A stretch of 64,000 nt of DNA from Ramlibacter algicola (GCF_016641735.1 NZ_JAEDAO010000001.1:3844001-3908000), one strand, 5' to 3'. Shown: positions 16,879 through 26,324, counted from the stretch's first letter. The notes: generated from the sequence alone by a model not told the origin. Numbers and translations are program-made.

Positions 16879-19443
16879 ATGGCCGACGACGACCGACCGC
16901 CCACCGACGACGCGCTCAAGACCTACCGGGCCAAGCGCAAGTTCAACGCCACGCCGGAACCGGCAGGTGGCGGCGTCGCGAACGAGGACGAACGCGCGTT
17001 CGTGATCCAGAAGCACTGGGCCACCCGGCTGCATTACGACTTCCGGCTCGAGCTGGAAGGCACGATGAAGAGCTGGGCCGTGCCCAAGGGCCCCAGCTAC
17101 GACCCCGCGGACAAGCGCATGGCGATGCCCACCGAGGACCATCCCATCGCGTACAACAAGTTCGAGGGCCAGATCCCCGCCGGCAACTACGGCGCGGGCA
17201 AGGTGATCATCTGGGACAAGGGCACGTGGATCCCGCTGGAGGATCCGCACAAGGGCTTCCGCGACGGCAAGCTCAAGTTCGAGATGCGCGGCCACAAGAT
17301 GCAGGGCAAGTGGACGCTGGTGCGCATGAAGGGCCGCGGCGACGGCAAGCGCGAGGATCCCTGGCTGCTGATCAAGGAGCGCGACGAGTTCGTGCGGCCC
17401 GCGAGCGACTACAGCGTGGTCGATGAACGTCCCGAGAGCGTGCAGGCGCTGGAAGACCGGCCGGGGGCGGTGGCAGCGCCCGCAGCGCCCGAAGCGGCGC
17501 CGGCCGCGTCGGGCCCACCCGACGGCTCGGTGAAAGCCGCTTTGCCGGCAGCGCTGCAACCGCAACTCGCCACGCTGGCCAGCGAGCCGCCGCGCGACAC
17601 CGCCGGCTGGCTGTACGAGATCAAGTTCGATGGCTACCGGATGCTTGCCCGCGCGGAAGGCGGCCGCGTGCGGCTGGTCACGCGCAACGGCAACGACTGG
17701 ACGTCCAAGCTGTCCGCCTTGCGCGAGGCGCTGGAAGCGATGAACCTGCCTGACGGCTGGTACGACGGCGAGATCATCCTGCCCGGCCGCGAGTCGCCCA
17801 GCGACTTCCAGGCCTTGCAGGGCGCCTTCGACACGGCCCGGACCAAGGACATCGTCTACTACCTGTTCGACCTGCCCTACTGCGCCGGCTACGACCTGCG
17901 GCAGGCGCGGCTCGAGGAGCGGCGTGCGGTGCTGCAGCGGATCGTGGCGCGCAACCCGCAGCCCAACGTGCGCTTCTCCGAAGTCTTCGACGCACCGCCG
18001 GACCAGGTGCTGGACTCCGCCTGCAAGTTGGGCCTGGAGGGCGTGATCGCGAAGCGGCGCGACTCCGCGTACGTCACGCGGCGCTCCAGCGACTGGCTCA
18101 AGCTCAAGTGCCAGCAGCGGCAGGAGTTCGTGATCGCGGGTTTCACCGATCCCAAGGGGTCGCGGGCGGGCATCGGGTCGCTGCTGCTGGGCGTGCACGA
18201 CGCCGACGGCAATCTGCAGTACGCGGGCAACGTGGGCACGGGCTTTGACGATCGCACCTTGCGCGAGCTGCGCGAGAAGCTGGACGCGCTGGCCGCCGAC
18301 AAGGCGCCGTTCGCATCGACCGCCGGCCTGCCGCGCGGCGTGCATTGGGTGCAGCCCAAGCTGCTGGCCGAGGTGACCTTCGGCGAGTGGACTCGCGAAG
18401 GCCGCGTGCGGCACTCCGTCTTCCACGGGTTGCGCACCGACAAGCCGGCGAAGGCGATCACGCGTGAAGAGGCGCAGAAGCCGTCGCCAAAGGCAGCCGC
18501 GCCCGCCAAGGGCAAGCGCAGCGCGCCGAAGGCAGCGGCTCCGGCGGCGAGCGTCACCCTGCCCGCGTCGCTGAAGATCAGCAACCCGGACCGCCTCATC
18601 GACCCGGACAGCGGCATCACCAAGATCGGCCTGGTGCGCTACTACGCGCTGGTCGCGCCGCTGATGATGGAGCACGTCGGCGGGCGCCCGATCGCGATGG
18701 TGCGCGCCCCCGACGGCATCACCGGCCAGCTGTTCTTCCAGAAGCACCTGGACCGCTACAAGATGGCCGGTGTCGTGCAGCTGGACCCGAAGATCTTCCC
18801 GGGCCACCCGGCGATGCTGGAGATCGCTGGCGCCGAAGGCCTGCTGTCGGCCGCGCAGATGAACGTCATCGAGTTCCACACCTGGAATTCGAAGAGCAAG
18901 ACCAGCGACAGGCCCGATCGCATGACGTTCGACCTCGACCCGGGCGACGGCGTCACGTGGGCGCAGATGCAGGAAGCGGCGCAGCTGGTGCACGCCTTCC
19001 TCGACGAACTGGGCCTGCCCAACTGGCTCAAGACCAGCGGCGGCAAGGGCCTGCACGTGGTGGTGCCGCTGAAGCCGCAGTTCGGCTGGGACCCGGTCAA
19101 GGACTTCTCGCAGGCGATCGTCAACCACCTCGCGCGGGCGATCCCGCAACGCTTCGTCGCCAAGAGCGGGCCGAAGAACCGTGTCGGCCGCATCTTCATC
19201 GACTACCTGCGCAACGGCTTCGGTGCGACGACGGTGTCGGCCTGGTCGGCGCGCGCGCGGCCGGGGCTGGGCATTTCGGTGCCGGTGCGCTGGGACGAGT
19301 TGCCGCGCCTGAAGAGCGGCGCCGAGTGGACCGTCGCGACCGTGCACGAGCGGCTCGACGAAGGCAACGAGCCCTGGGCCGGTTACGCCGCCAGCGCGAT
19401 CTCGCCCACCGCCGCGATGCGCAAGCTGGGCTTCGAGCCCTGA
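16879..19443 (+). CDS. ligD: DNA ligase D (3'-phosphoesterase, ligase and polymerase domains)
   Basis: Bacterial non-homologous end-joining enzyme, 854 aa. The domain order is PE-ligase-polymerase, as in Pseudomonas. The PE domain (about residues 35-175) has metal ligands in HWATRLHYDF (His46, His52, Asp54). The ATP-dependent ligase domain (about 230-530) carries the nucleophile Lys249 in YEIKFDGYR and a later LKLKCQQRQEF motif. The primase/polymerase domain (about 560-854) has the DxD metal site in MTFDLDPGDG and TSGGKGLHVVVPL. The linker near residues 190-225 is Ala/Pro-rich. No ku gene adjoins it, so the partner must be elsewhere. AGGA precedes the ATG. Confidence 0.96.
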   Translation: MADDDRPPTDDALKTYRAKRKFNATPEPAGGGVANEDERAFVIQKHWATRLHYDFRLELEGTMKSWAVPKGPSYDPADKRMAMPTEDHPIAYNKFEGQIPAGNYGAGKVIIWDKGTWIPLEDPHKGFRDGKLKFEMRGHKMQGKWTLVRMKGRGDGKREDPWLLIKERDEFVRPASDYSVVDERPESVQALEDRPGAVAAPAAPEAAPAASGPPDGSVKAALPAALQPQLATLASEPPRDTAGWLYEIKFDGYRMLARAEGGRVRLVTRNGNDWTSKLSALREALEAMNLPDGWYDGEIILPGRESPSDFQALQGAFDTARTKDIVYYLFDLPYCAGYDLRQARLEERRAVLQRIVARNPQPNVRFSEVFDAPPDQVLDSACKLGLEGVIAKRRDSAYVTRRSSDWLKLKCQQRQEFVIAGFTDPKGSRAGIGSLLLGVHDADGNLQYAGNVGTGFDDRTLRELREKLDALAADKAPFASTAGLPRGVHWVQPKLLAEVTFGEWTREGRVRHSVFHGLRTDKPAKAITREEAQKPSPKAAAPAKGKRSAPKAAAPAASVTLPASLKISNPDRLIDPDSGITKIGLVRYYALVAPLMMEHVGGRPIAMVRAPDGITGQLFFQKHLDRYKMAGVVQLDPKIFPGHPAMLEIAGAEGLLSAAQMNVIEFHTWNSKSKTSDRPDRMTFDLDPGDGVTWAQMQEAAQLVHAFLDELGLPNWLKTSGGKGLHVVVPLKPQFGWDPVKDFSQAIVNHLARAIPQRFVAKSGPKNRVGRIFIDYLRNGFGATTVSAWSARARPGLGISVPVRWDELPRLKSGAEWTVATVHERLDEGNEPWAGYAASAISPTAAMRKLGFEP

Positions 19444-19457
19444 GGACTGGCCGCCGG

Positions 19458-20216
19458 ATGTCGCAACCCTGGCCCCGCACGCTGTGGATCGTCCGCCACG
19501 GGCAGAGCGCCGGCAACGTGGCGCGCGACCGCGCGGAAGCGGACGGCCTGCACGTCATCGACATCGCCGAGCGCGACATCGACGTGCCGCTGTCCGCCCT
19601 CGGTCGCGAGCAATCGAGCGCGCTCGGGCACTGGTTCCGCGACCTGCCGGCGAACCGCCGTCCGCAGGTCGTGATCACGTCCCCTTACGTGCGCGCGCGG
19701 GAGACGGCGCACCTGCTGATGGACGCCGCCGGCCTGGACGCGCGCAAGGTGCGCGTGCGCCGTGACGAGCGCCTGCGCGAGAAGGAGTTCGGCATCCTCG
19801 ACCGCCTGACCGTGCACGGCATCCGCATGAAGTACCCCGAGCTCGCGCAGCAGCGCGTGCACGTCGGCAAGTTCTACTTCCGCCCGCCCGGCGGCGAAAG
19901 CTGGTGCGACGTGATCCTGCGGTTGCGCAGCGTGCTGGAGATGGTGTGCCGCGAGCACGAGGGCGAGCGCGTGCTCATCGTGGCCCACCAGGTCATCGTC
20001 AACTGCATGCGCTACCTGATGGAGGAACTCGAGGAGGACCAGATCCTCGCGTTCGACCGCGAGGCCGACGTGCCCAACTGCGGCGTGACCTCGTACGTGC
20101 TCGACCCGCAACTCGGGCGGATGGCGCCGGAGCTCGTGAACTTCACCGCGCCACTGCGCGAGCAAGGCACGCCGGTCACGCACGAGCCCGACGCGCTCGC
20201 CGCCCCGAAGCCCTGA
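19458..20216 (+). CDS. Histidine phosphatase family protein (phosphoglycerate mutase-like)
   Basis: Cytosolic phosphatase or mutase of the RHG superfamily, 252 aa. The catalytic RHGQS motif is near the N-terminus (LWIVRHGQSAGN), the acid/base Glu is probably in LREKEFGILD, and the second catalytic His is in VLIVAHQVIVNCM. The substrate is not evident; the sequence lacks the spacing of a true phosphoglycerate mutase. It begins 14 nt after ligD and ends 1 nt before the NAD(P)HX dehydratase, so the three genes probably form an operon. Confidence 0.85.
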   Translation: MSQPWPRTLWIVRHGQSAGNVARDRAEADGLHVIDIAERDIDVPLSALGREQSSALGHWFRDLPANRRPQVVITSPYVRARETAHLLMDAAGLDARKVRVRRDERLREKEFGILDRLTVHGIRMKYPELAQQRVHVGKFYFRPPGGESWCDVILRLRSVLEMVCREHEGERVLIVAHQVIVNCMRYLMEELEEDQILAFDREADVPNCGVTSYVLDPQLGRMAPELVNFTAPLREQGTPVTHEPDALAAPKP

Positions 20217-20217
20217 C

Positions 20218-21120
20218 ATGGACGCGCGCGTGCAGCCTTCGCGCCTGGACCTCGATGCGTTGCGGTCGTGGCCGTTGCCCGCGGTGGACGACACGGCCGA
20301 CAAGGAAGCGCGCGGCCGCGTGCTGGTGATCGCGGGCAGCCGCGAAGTCCCCGGCGCAGCGGTGCTCGCGGCCACCGCGGCGCTGCGCGCCGGCGCCGGC
20401 AAGCTCGCGATCGCCACCGCTGCTTCGGTGGCGCAGCACATGGCTTTCGCGATGCCCGAGGCACGCGTGATCGCGCTGCCGGAAACCGCCGACGGAGGCT
20501 TCGACGAGCGCGGCATCGCCGGCATCGAACGCGCGGTGCAGGCGGCGCGCTGCGTGCTGGTCGGTCCCGGGCTGATGGATGCCAAGGCCACCTGCCGCTT
20601 CGTCGCGGCGCTGGCGCCGCTGCTGAAAGGGCGCGGCGTCGTGCTGGACGCGCTCGCGATGGATGCCGCCCCGCACCTGGGGCGCTTCGAGGAGCCGGTG
20701 CTGCTCACGCCGCACGCCGGCGAGGTCGCGCACCTCACGGGTTGCGACAAGGACGAGGTGCTCGCCGACCCGGAGCGCGCAGCGAGGGAAGCCGCGCAGC
20801 GCTGGAACGCGGTGATCGCGGTCAAGGGCGCGCGCACGGTCATCGCCGACCCCGATGGCCGAGCGTGGCTGCACGAAGGCGGCAACGCGGGACTCGCGAC
20901 TTCGGGCTCTGGCGACACGCTCGCGGGCGCGATCGCCGGCCTGTGCGCGCGCGGCGCCGGCCTCGTGCAGGCCTGCGCCTGGGGCGTGGTGCTGCATGCG
21001 CAGGCGGGAGAACGTCTCGCGGCGCAGCGCGCGCCGGTCGGCTACCTGGCGCGCGAGATTCCGGACGCGATGCTGCAGGTGCTGCGCGACCTGCAGGACG
21101 TCAGGCCAGCGATACGCTGA
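20218..21120 (+). CDS. nnrD: ADP-dependent NAD(P)H-hydrate dehydratase (stand-alone NnrD)
   Basis: Repairs hydrated NAD(P)H (NADHX) using ADP; 300 aa. Ribokinase-like CARKD fold with VLVIAGSREVPGAAVLAA near the N-terminus, GPGLMD, LLTPHAGEV and the catalytic-loop motif TSGSGDTLAGAIAGL near the C-terminus. Only the dehydratase half is present. The YjeF_N epimerase fused in E. coli Nnr is missing, so an epimerase gene should exist elsewhere. The ATG lies 1 nt after the phosphatase stop. The gene overlaps the convergent transglutaminase gene by 20 nt. Confidence 0.9.
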   Translation: MDARVQPSRLDLDALRSWPLPAVDDTADKEARGRVLVIAGSREVPGAAVLAATAALRAGAGKLAIATAASVAQHMAFAMPEARVIALPETADGGFDERGIAGIERAVQAARCVLVGPGLMDAKATCRFVAALAPLLKGRGVVLDALAMDAAPHLGRFEEPVLLTPHAGEVAHLTGCDKDEVLADPERAAREAAQRWNAVIAVKGARTVIADPDGRAWLHEGGNAGLATSGSGDTLAGAIAGLCARGAGLVQACAWGVVLHAQAGERLAAQRAPVGYLAREIPDAMLQVLRDLQDVRPAIR

Positions 21121-21880
21121 CGTCCATCTTCGTCAGGTCGAGCGGCCCGTAGTTCGACAGGAAGGCGACGTCGGCCGCGTCCCGGCCGTGCGCGACCACG
21201 ACGCGCCCGCCGCGCGGCTTGTCCTGCGTGGCGTCGAACGCGAACCAGCGGCCGCCCAGGAACACCTCGTACCAGGCATGCATGTCCATCGGTTCGAGGC
21301 GGTGCAGGTAGCCCACCACGACGCGCGCGGGCATCTGCAGGCTGCGGCACAGCGCCACGCCCACGTGCGCGAAGTCGCGGCACACGCCCGCGCCGTCCTC
21401 CAGCGTGTCGAGCGCGCAGGTGCTCTCCTCGCTCACGCCGTACTTGTAGTCGATGTTGTCGCGGATCCAGCTGGCGATGCGCTCGGCCTGCGCGTAGCCG
21501 GGCGGGCAGCCCTCGACGATCTTCTCCGCGCGCTCGGCCATCTTGTCGCTCGGGCAGTAGCGGCTTTGCAGCAGGTACAGCAGCACCTCGTCGGGCAGCA
21601 TCCCCGGCGGGATGCGGTCGGCGCGGCGGTCGACGTCGAGCTGGTCGGCGACCTCGACCTCGTGCTCCACGGTGATCGCGCTCTTGCCCTGCGGCAGCGT
21701 GAACCGCTGGCACAGGTTGCCGTAGCAGTCGATGTATTCCGTCGCCGGCACCCAGGGCTGCACGTCGTAGCGCTCGGCGATCACCCACTGCTGTGCGCCG
21801 CTGCGCGGACGAAGCATCGCGACGAGCGGGCAGGCTTCTTCGCAGGACAGTTCGATGTGGTTGCGGGTGCGCAGGCGCAT
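21101..21880 (-). CDS. Transglutaminase-like cysteine protease family protein
   Basis: A 259-aa protein with a transglutaminase core domain (about residues 130-225). The Cys-His-Asp triad is visible as Cys in DGAGVCRDFAHVG, His in MDMHAWYEVFL and Asp in WFAFDATQD. The N-terminal part is a beta-rich domain common to bacterial transglutaminase-like proteins. No signal peptide is evident, so it is probably cytoplasmic. The substrate is unknown; relatives act as peptidases or amide-processing enzymes. Its 3' end overlaps nnrD by 20 nt. Confidence 0.87.
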   Translation of the reverse strand: MRLRTRNHIELSCEEACPLVAMLRPRSGAQQWVIAERYDVQPWVPATEYIDCYGNLCQRFTLPQGKSAITVEHEVEVADQLDVDRRADRIPPGMLPDEVLLYLLQSRYCPSDKMAERAEKIVEGCPPGYAQAERIASWIRDNIDYKYGVSEESTCALDTLEDGAGVCRDFAHVGVALCRSLQMPARVVVGYLHRLEPMDMHAWYEVFLGGRWFAFDATQDKPRGGRVVVAHGRDAADVAFLSNYGPLDLTKMDVSVSLA

Positions 21881-21958
21881 GGTGGCGCGATGGTGCGCGA
21901 ACGCGAACGGCTCGGCCGTAGGAAGGATGCCAGCGAGGCCGTCAGCCCCCGGGCGCGC

Positions 21959-22600
21959 TCAGAGCACGCCTGAATGAGCCAGGACCGCCCAACCACCGAT
22001 CGCTCCCAGCGCCAGCGCCAGCGAGACACCCCGCCGTGGATCACGAATGGCTTCGTGGGCCGGTGCGACGTACGTCCCGCTCCACATCGCGAGCAGCAGG
22101 TTGTCGCGGTAGACGATGCTCGCGGCCGCCACCACGACGAGGTGCAGGCCGAGTGCGACCCACAGCAACCCATAGCTTGCGCCGTGCGCGTGATGGACCC
22201 AGTCGTACACGGCCTCGAGCTCGGCGGCCAGTCCGGTCGCGCCGATGGCGAGCGTCGCCATGAGCAGCAGCAGGTGCAGCGTGCCGCGCAGCGGATCGGT
22301 CGGGAACAGTTCGCCGCGGCGGGAAGCCAGCGTGAACAGCGAGCGCGCGATGGCCCGCGGACGGTGCAAGAGGTGCTGCCACCTTGCGTACGGGCAACCC
22401 CACGACGCCCAGGCCATCCGGAAGCCGACCAGCAGCGCCGCGATGAGCTCGAAGGCCAAGTGCTCAGGCGCCCACGCGTCGTCGGCCGCGGTCCCCACGG
22501 CGCCGGCGAGCGACAGCACGATGAGGACATGGCAGGTGCGCTGCGGACCGTCCCACACGCGAACGCGGGCCGGCGGGCCCAGGCCATTGGCAATCTGCAC
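21959..22600 (-). CDS. Cytochrome b561-like membrane protein
   Basis: Integral membrane di-haem cytochrome b of 213 aa, related to the b-type subunits of hydrogenases and COG3658. The family start VRVWDGPQRTCHVLIVLSL is followed by further helices LAFELIAALLVGFRMAW, LHLLLLMATLAIGATG and GLLWVALGLHLVVVAAASI. His residues in helices 1, 3 and 4 could ligate haem. I chose the GTG at 22600 because AGGAG lies 6 nt upstream; a TTG at 22624 is the alternative. It is divergent from the Fur-controlled TonB receptor and may supply electrons in iron or redox metabolism, which is inference. Confidence 0.78.
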   Translation of the reverse strand: MQIANGLGPPARVRVWDGPQRTCHVLIVLSLAGAVGTAADDAWAPEHLAFELIAALLVGFRMAWASWGCPYARWQHLLHRPRAIARSLFTLASRRGELFPTDPLRGTLHLLLLMATLAIGATGLAAELEAVYDWVHHAHGASYGLLWVALGLHLVVVAAASIVYRDNLLLAMWSGTYVAPAHEAIRDPRRGVSLALALGAIGGWAVLAHSGVL

Positions 22601-22689
22601 GGAAGCTCCTCGGGTCTGTTTCAACTGCAGCGAACGATTCTCGAACCTCCCGCCGGCGACTCCGGCGGGGGTTCTCCCTCGATGTCAGC

Positions 22690-22717
22690 TTTCAAATGCG
22701 AATCATTCGCATATACT
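22690..22717 (+). promoter_or_regulatory. Fur box overlapping the TonB-receptor promoter
   Basis: ATGCGAAT-C-ATTCGCAT (22696-22712) is a perfect 17-bp palindrome of Fur-box type. It lies between a weak -35 (TTTCAA, 22690-22695) and a good -10 (TATACT, 22712-22717) with 16-nt spacing, the arrangement expected for Fur-Fe repression of an iron-uptake gene. The ATG of the receptor is 57 nt downstream. Confidence 0.85.
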
Positions 22718-22774
22718 TGCTGCCTTGGCCGTGCCGCTTTTGCAGCCCGGATCGGAACAAGCAGGAGGGACTCG

Positions 22775-24850
22775 ATGATCCGGAAGACACCCGTGGCGGC
22801 CGCCGCGGCGCTGCTGCTCGCAGCCAACGCGGCATCCGCGCAGGGCGTGACGCTCGACGACGTGCAGGTGACCGGCCGCGACGGCCGCGGCTTCAACTCG
22901 CGCACCGTGCAGGTCGGCGCCTTCCGCGACCTCGATCCGCTGGACGTGCCGCTGACCAACAACGTGGTGACGCGGGAAGTGATCGACGCGCAGGGCGCGC
23001 GCACGGTGTACGGCGCGCTGCGCAACACCGCCGGCGTGACGCGCTCGCAGCTGTCCGGGTCGACCTACGACAACATCTCGATCCGCGGCATCCTGGTCGA
23101 GAACCGCGGCAACTACCGGCTCAACGGCTCGCTGCCGATCATCAACCTGATCGACATCCCGCTGGAGAACAAGCAGCGCGTCGAGGTGCTCAAGGGCGCG
23201 TCGTCGCTCTACTACGGCCTGGTGCCGCCCAGCGGCATCGTCAACTTCGTGACCAAGCGCGCGACCGCCGAGCCCGTCACGAGCATCGCGACCTCGGTGA
23301 CCGACCACGGCGCGGTCGACGTGCACGCGGACGTCGGCCGGCGCTTCGCCGACGGCACCATGGGCCTGCGGATCAACGCGGCGGCGGGCCGGGAAGACGC
23401 CGGCATCGACCGCGTCAAGGGCGACCGCAGCCTGGCATCGCTGGCCTACGACTGGCGCGTGTCCGACATCCTCAACATCCGCGCCGACCTGGAGCACTAC
23501 CGCAAGGACATCGGCGAGCAGGCCGCCATCGCGCTGCCGGCGGCCGCCAACGGCGTGATCACCCTGCCCCCGGTGCCGGACAACAAGCGCAACCTGGCCG
23601 GCGAGTGGCAGCGCTACGACGCGCAGGCCACCAACATGCTGCTGCGCGGCGACCTGTCGCTGGGCGACGCGTGGTCGCTGACGCTGGAGACCGGACGCGC
23701 GGAGACCGAGCGCGACCGCCGCTTCTCGCAGCTCAATGGCCTGGACGTCGCGTCCGGCGCCGGCAACCTGGCGATCTTCTTCGCGAACGGCCAGCGCTAC
23801 ACGAACACCAACCACCGCGTCGAGGCGCTCGGGCGCCTGGGCACGGGCGCCATCCAGCACGAGCTGACCATCGGCTACACGCACAACCAGCGCGAGGCCT
23901 ACTCCGGCGACAGCGCGACGACGGTGAACGTGCCGCAGAACCTGTACGCGCCGATCGTCCCCGCGGAAATCACGCCATCGTTCCGTCCCGGCGCGAACTC
24001 GGCCATCCGCGACAAGGGCGTGTACCTGTTCGACCGCGTGCTGCTGGGCGACCAGTGGCAAGTGCTCGCCGGCGTGCGCGCCGCCGACTACAGCAACGTG
24101 AGCCCGACGTCGCGCTACGGTGCGAAGAAAACCTCGCCGAACCTGTCGATCCTGTATAAGCCGCGGCCGCACACGACCGTGTACGCGAGCTACCTTGAGG
24201 GCCTGGAGGAGACTGGCACCGCGCCGGCCAACCGCGCGAATTCGGGCGAGATCCTGCCGCCGGCCGTCAACAAGCAGAAGGAGATCGGCGTCAAGACGCG
24301 CGCGTTCGGCGGCGTGCTCGCGCAGGCCGCGCTGTTCCAGATCGATCGCCCGCAGACCTCGGTCGACGCCGGCAACCGCTTCATCCTGGGCGGCAAGAGC
24401 CGCTACCGCGGGCTGGAGGCGTCGGCCAGCGGCGAGATCGGCCGCGACTTCTCGGCGATCGCGTCGCTCGTGCTGCTCGACGCGGAGATCGTGACCGTCG
24501 GCACGGCCAACGCCGGCGAACTGGGCCGCACGCCCGAGAACACGCCGCGCAAGACGATCAGCCTGTTCGGCGAGTACCGGCTGCCGGCGGTGGCCGGCCT
24601 GTCGATCAACGCGGGGGCGTACCACGTCGGCCGCCGCGCAGTGAACAACCTGAACCAGGCATGGGTCGACGCATACACCACGCTGTCGCTGGGCGCGCGC
24701 TATGTGACCAAGCTGCAGGGCCGCACGGTGACGCTGCAGGCCAACCTGGACAACGCGACCGACAAGGACTACTGGGCCACGGCCGGCAACGGCCTGATCG
24801 GCACGGGCGCGCCGCGCACGCTGCGCCTGGCCGCGCGGTTCGACCTCTGA
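22775..24850 (+). CDS. TonB-dependent siderophore receptor
   Basis: Outer-membrane receptor of 691 aa for a ferric siderophore. A signal peptide (VAAAAALLLAANAASAQ) precedes a TonB-box-like segment, the plug domain (about residues 45-170: LTNNVVTREVIDAQGA, GALRNTAGVTRSQ, SIRGILVENR, ASSLYYGLVPPSGIVNFV) and a 22-strand-type barrel to the C-terminal LRLAARFDL. There is no N-terminal STN domain, so it probably does not signal to an anti-sigma factor. AGGAGG lies just before the ATG at 22775. A perfect Fur box covers the promoter, and the stop overlaps the PepSY gene (TGATG). The siderophore specificity is not readable. Confidence 0.95.
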   Translation: MIRKTPVAAAAALLLAANAASAQGVTLDDVQVTGRDGRGFNSRTVQVGAFRDLDPLDVPLTNNVVTREVIDAQGARTVYGALRNTAGVTRSQLSGSTYDNISIRGILVENRGNYRLNGSLPIINLIDIPLENKQRVEVLKGASSLYYGLVPPSGIVNFVTKRATAEPVTSIATSVTDHGAVDVHADVGRRFADGTMGLRINAAAGREDAGIDRVKGDRSLASLAYDWRVSDILNIRADLEHYRKDIGEQAAIALPAAANGVITLPPVPDNKRNLAGEWQRYDAQATNMLLRGDLSLGDAWSLTLETGRAETERDRRFSQLNGLDVASGAGNLAIFFANGQRYTNTNHRVEALGRLGTGAIQHELTIGYTHNQREAYSGDSATTVNVPQNLYAPIVPAEITPSFRPGANSAIRDKGVYLFDRVLLGDQWQVLAGVRAADYSNVSPTSRYGAKKTSPNLSILYKPRPHTTVYASYLEGLEETGTAPANRANSGEILPPAVNKQKEIGVKTRAFGGVLAQAALFQIDRPQTSVDAGNRFILGGKSRYRGLEASASGEIGRDFSAIASLVLLDAEIVTVGTANAGELGRTPENTPRKTISLFGEYRLPAVAGLSINAGAYHVGRRAVNNLNQAWVDAYTTLSLGARYVTKLQGRTVTLQANLDNATDKDYWATAGNGLIGTGAPRTLRLAARFDL

Positions 24851-25926
24851 TGCGTCCGGCCCTGCGCCAGGCGTGGCTGCGCCTGCACCGGTGGGCCGGC
24901 CTGTCGCTCGGGCTGGTGCTGGCGGCCATCGCGCTCACCGGCGCGTTCCTCGTCGTCGGCAAGCCGGTGGACCGGCTGCTGCATCCCGAGCTGTTCACCG
25001 CGCCAGCGGTGGCCGCAGCCCCGGCTTCGCTCGATGCGGTGCGCGATTCGCTCGTCGCCGCGTATGGCCCGCAGGCCAGCTTCACGCTGCGCCCGCCGCG
25101 GCAGCCGGACGACACCTTCTGGGCTTTCGTCCACGTCCCCAATGGGTTCGACGGACTGGCCTACCTCGATCCCGCGACGGCGCGCGTGCTCGGGCAACGT
25201 GGCGACCACGAGGGATTGGTGAACCTCGCGTTCGAGCTGCACAGTTCGCTGCTCATGGGCGATGCCGGCCGGCCTCTGCTGGCGGCGCTGGCCGCCACGT
25301 ACCTGTTCCTGCTCGCCACCGGCGTCGTGCTCTGGTGGCCCGTGTCGTGGTCGCGCGCCTTCGCCATGCAGTGGCACAACGGCCTCACGCGCTCGCTGTT
25401 CGACGTGCACCGGCTGGGTGGCGTCGTCATCGGGCTGTTCATCGCCGCGTCGGTCGGCAGCGGCGTGTGGATGGCGTGGAAGCCGCTCGCCGGCTGGGTC
25501 ACCTCGATGACCGGCGACCGCCCCGTCACGCCGCCGCGAGTAGCGACGCACGCGGGTCCGCAAGCTTCACTCGACGTGATGGCCCGCGCGGCGCTGGCAC
25601 GCGAGCCGGGCGCGACGATCGGCTACATAGGCCTGCAGCCGGGCGCCAGGCCCGTGCGCTTCCGCCTCAAGGCCGTGGACGATCCGCATCCGAACGGCCT
25701 GACCTCCGTCTGGTTCCACCCGGGCACCGGCCAGGTCCTCCAGGTGAACCGCTGGAACCGATTGGACGCCGGCGCGCGCAACACGGCCTGGGTGTATCCG
25801 CTGCACACCGGCGATCTCGGCGGCCCCTTGCACAAGGCCGCCAACGCGCTGTTCGGCATCACGCTGTTCACGTTGGGCGCCACCGGCGCGCTGCTGTGGT
25901 GGCGCCGCCGCAGGCGGCTGCGCTAG
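24850..25926 (+). CDS. PepSY-associated TM domain protein (putative ferric-siderophore reductase)
   Basis: Inner-membrane protein of 358 aa with the N-terminal LRLHRWAGLSLGLVLAAIALTG helix typical of PepSY_TM proteins. Two middle helices follow (LLAALAATYLFLLATGVVLWW and LGGVVIGLFIAASVGSGVWM), then periplasmic PepSY-like domains and a final helix FGITLFTLGATGALLWW ending in a run of Arg. Proteins of this type next to TonB receptors probably reduce or release iron from siderophores; that is inference from context. The ATG shares one base with the receptor stop, so it is translated with the receptor and should be Fur-regulated. It ends 4 nt inside the rnk gene. Confidence 0.85.
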   Translation: MRPALRQAWLRLHRWAGLSLGLVLAAIALTGAFLVVGKPVDRLLHPELFTAPAVAAAPASLDAVRDSLVAAYGPQASFTLRPPRQPDDTFWAFVHVPNGFDGLAYLDPATARVLGQRGDHEGLVNLAFELHSSLLMGDAGRPLLAALAATYLFLLATGVVLWWPVSWSRAFAMQWHNGLTRSLFDVHRLGGVVIGLFIAASVGSGVWMAWKPLAGWVTSMTGDRPVTPPRVATHAGPQASLDVMARAALAREPGATIGYIGLQPGARPVRFRLKAVDDPHPNGLTSVWFHPGTGQVLQVNRWNRLDAGARNTAWVYPLHTGDLGGPLHKAANALFGITLFTLGATGALLWWRRRRRLR

Positions 25927-26324
25927 GTGACGAAGTCGCCCGCCGCCTCCGGCTGGAACAGGACCTCCTCGATCCGCGCGCCGCAGGCGGCACCGGCCGG
26001 TCCGTGCCAGTGCGCCGTCGCGCCCGCGGGCAAGCCGAGCATGGCCACGCCGGCCGGCGAGAGCACGGAGATGCGGCCCTGGGCCGGGTCCGCGTCCTCC
26101 GGGTAGCAGAGAACCCGCACCTGCTGGTGGCCGGTGGCGAGGTCGCGAACGATGAATTTCGCGTTCATGGTGACGACGTCGCGCGGGATGGCCGGCCCGG
26201 GCACGACTTCGGCTTCGTCCAGGATGTCGGCGAGTTTCGGGGCCGCTCCCGAGCCAATGAGCTTGAGCAGGCGGACGGCGTCCAGCTTGGTCAGCTGGCG
26301 ATCGAAAGCGGTCGAGGTTTGCAT
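25923..26324 (-). CDS. rnk: Nucleoside diphosphate kinase regulator (Rnk, GreA/GreB C-terminal domain)
   Basis: A 133-aa protein of the Rnk family, which binds RNA polymerase near the secondary channel and competes with Gre factors. The N-terminal two-helix part is short (LTKLDAVRLLKLI), and the FKBP-like GreA/B C-terminal domain has the strong signature PRDVVTMNAKFIVRDLATG, then VRVLCYPEDAD, ISVLSPAGVAMLGLPAG and the C-terminal LFQPEAAGDF. The last is diagnostic of Rnk. It converges on the PepSY gene with a 4-nt overlap. Confidence 0.9.
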   Translation of the reverse strand: MQTSTAFDRQLTKLDAVRLLKLIGSGAAPKLADILDEAEVVPGPAIPRDVVTMNAKFIVRDLATGHQQVRVLCYPEDADPAQGRISVLSPAGVAMLGLPAGATAHWHGPAGAACGARIEEVLFQPEAAGDFVT

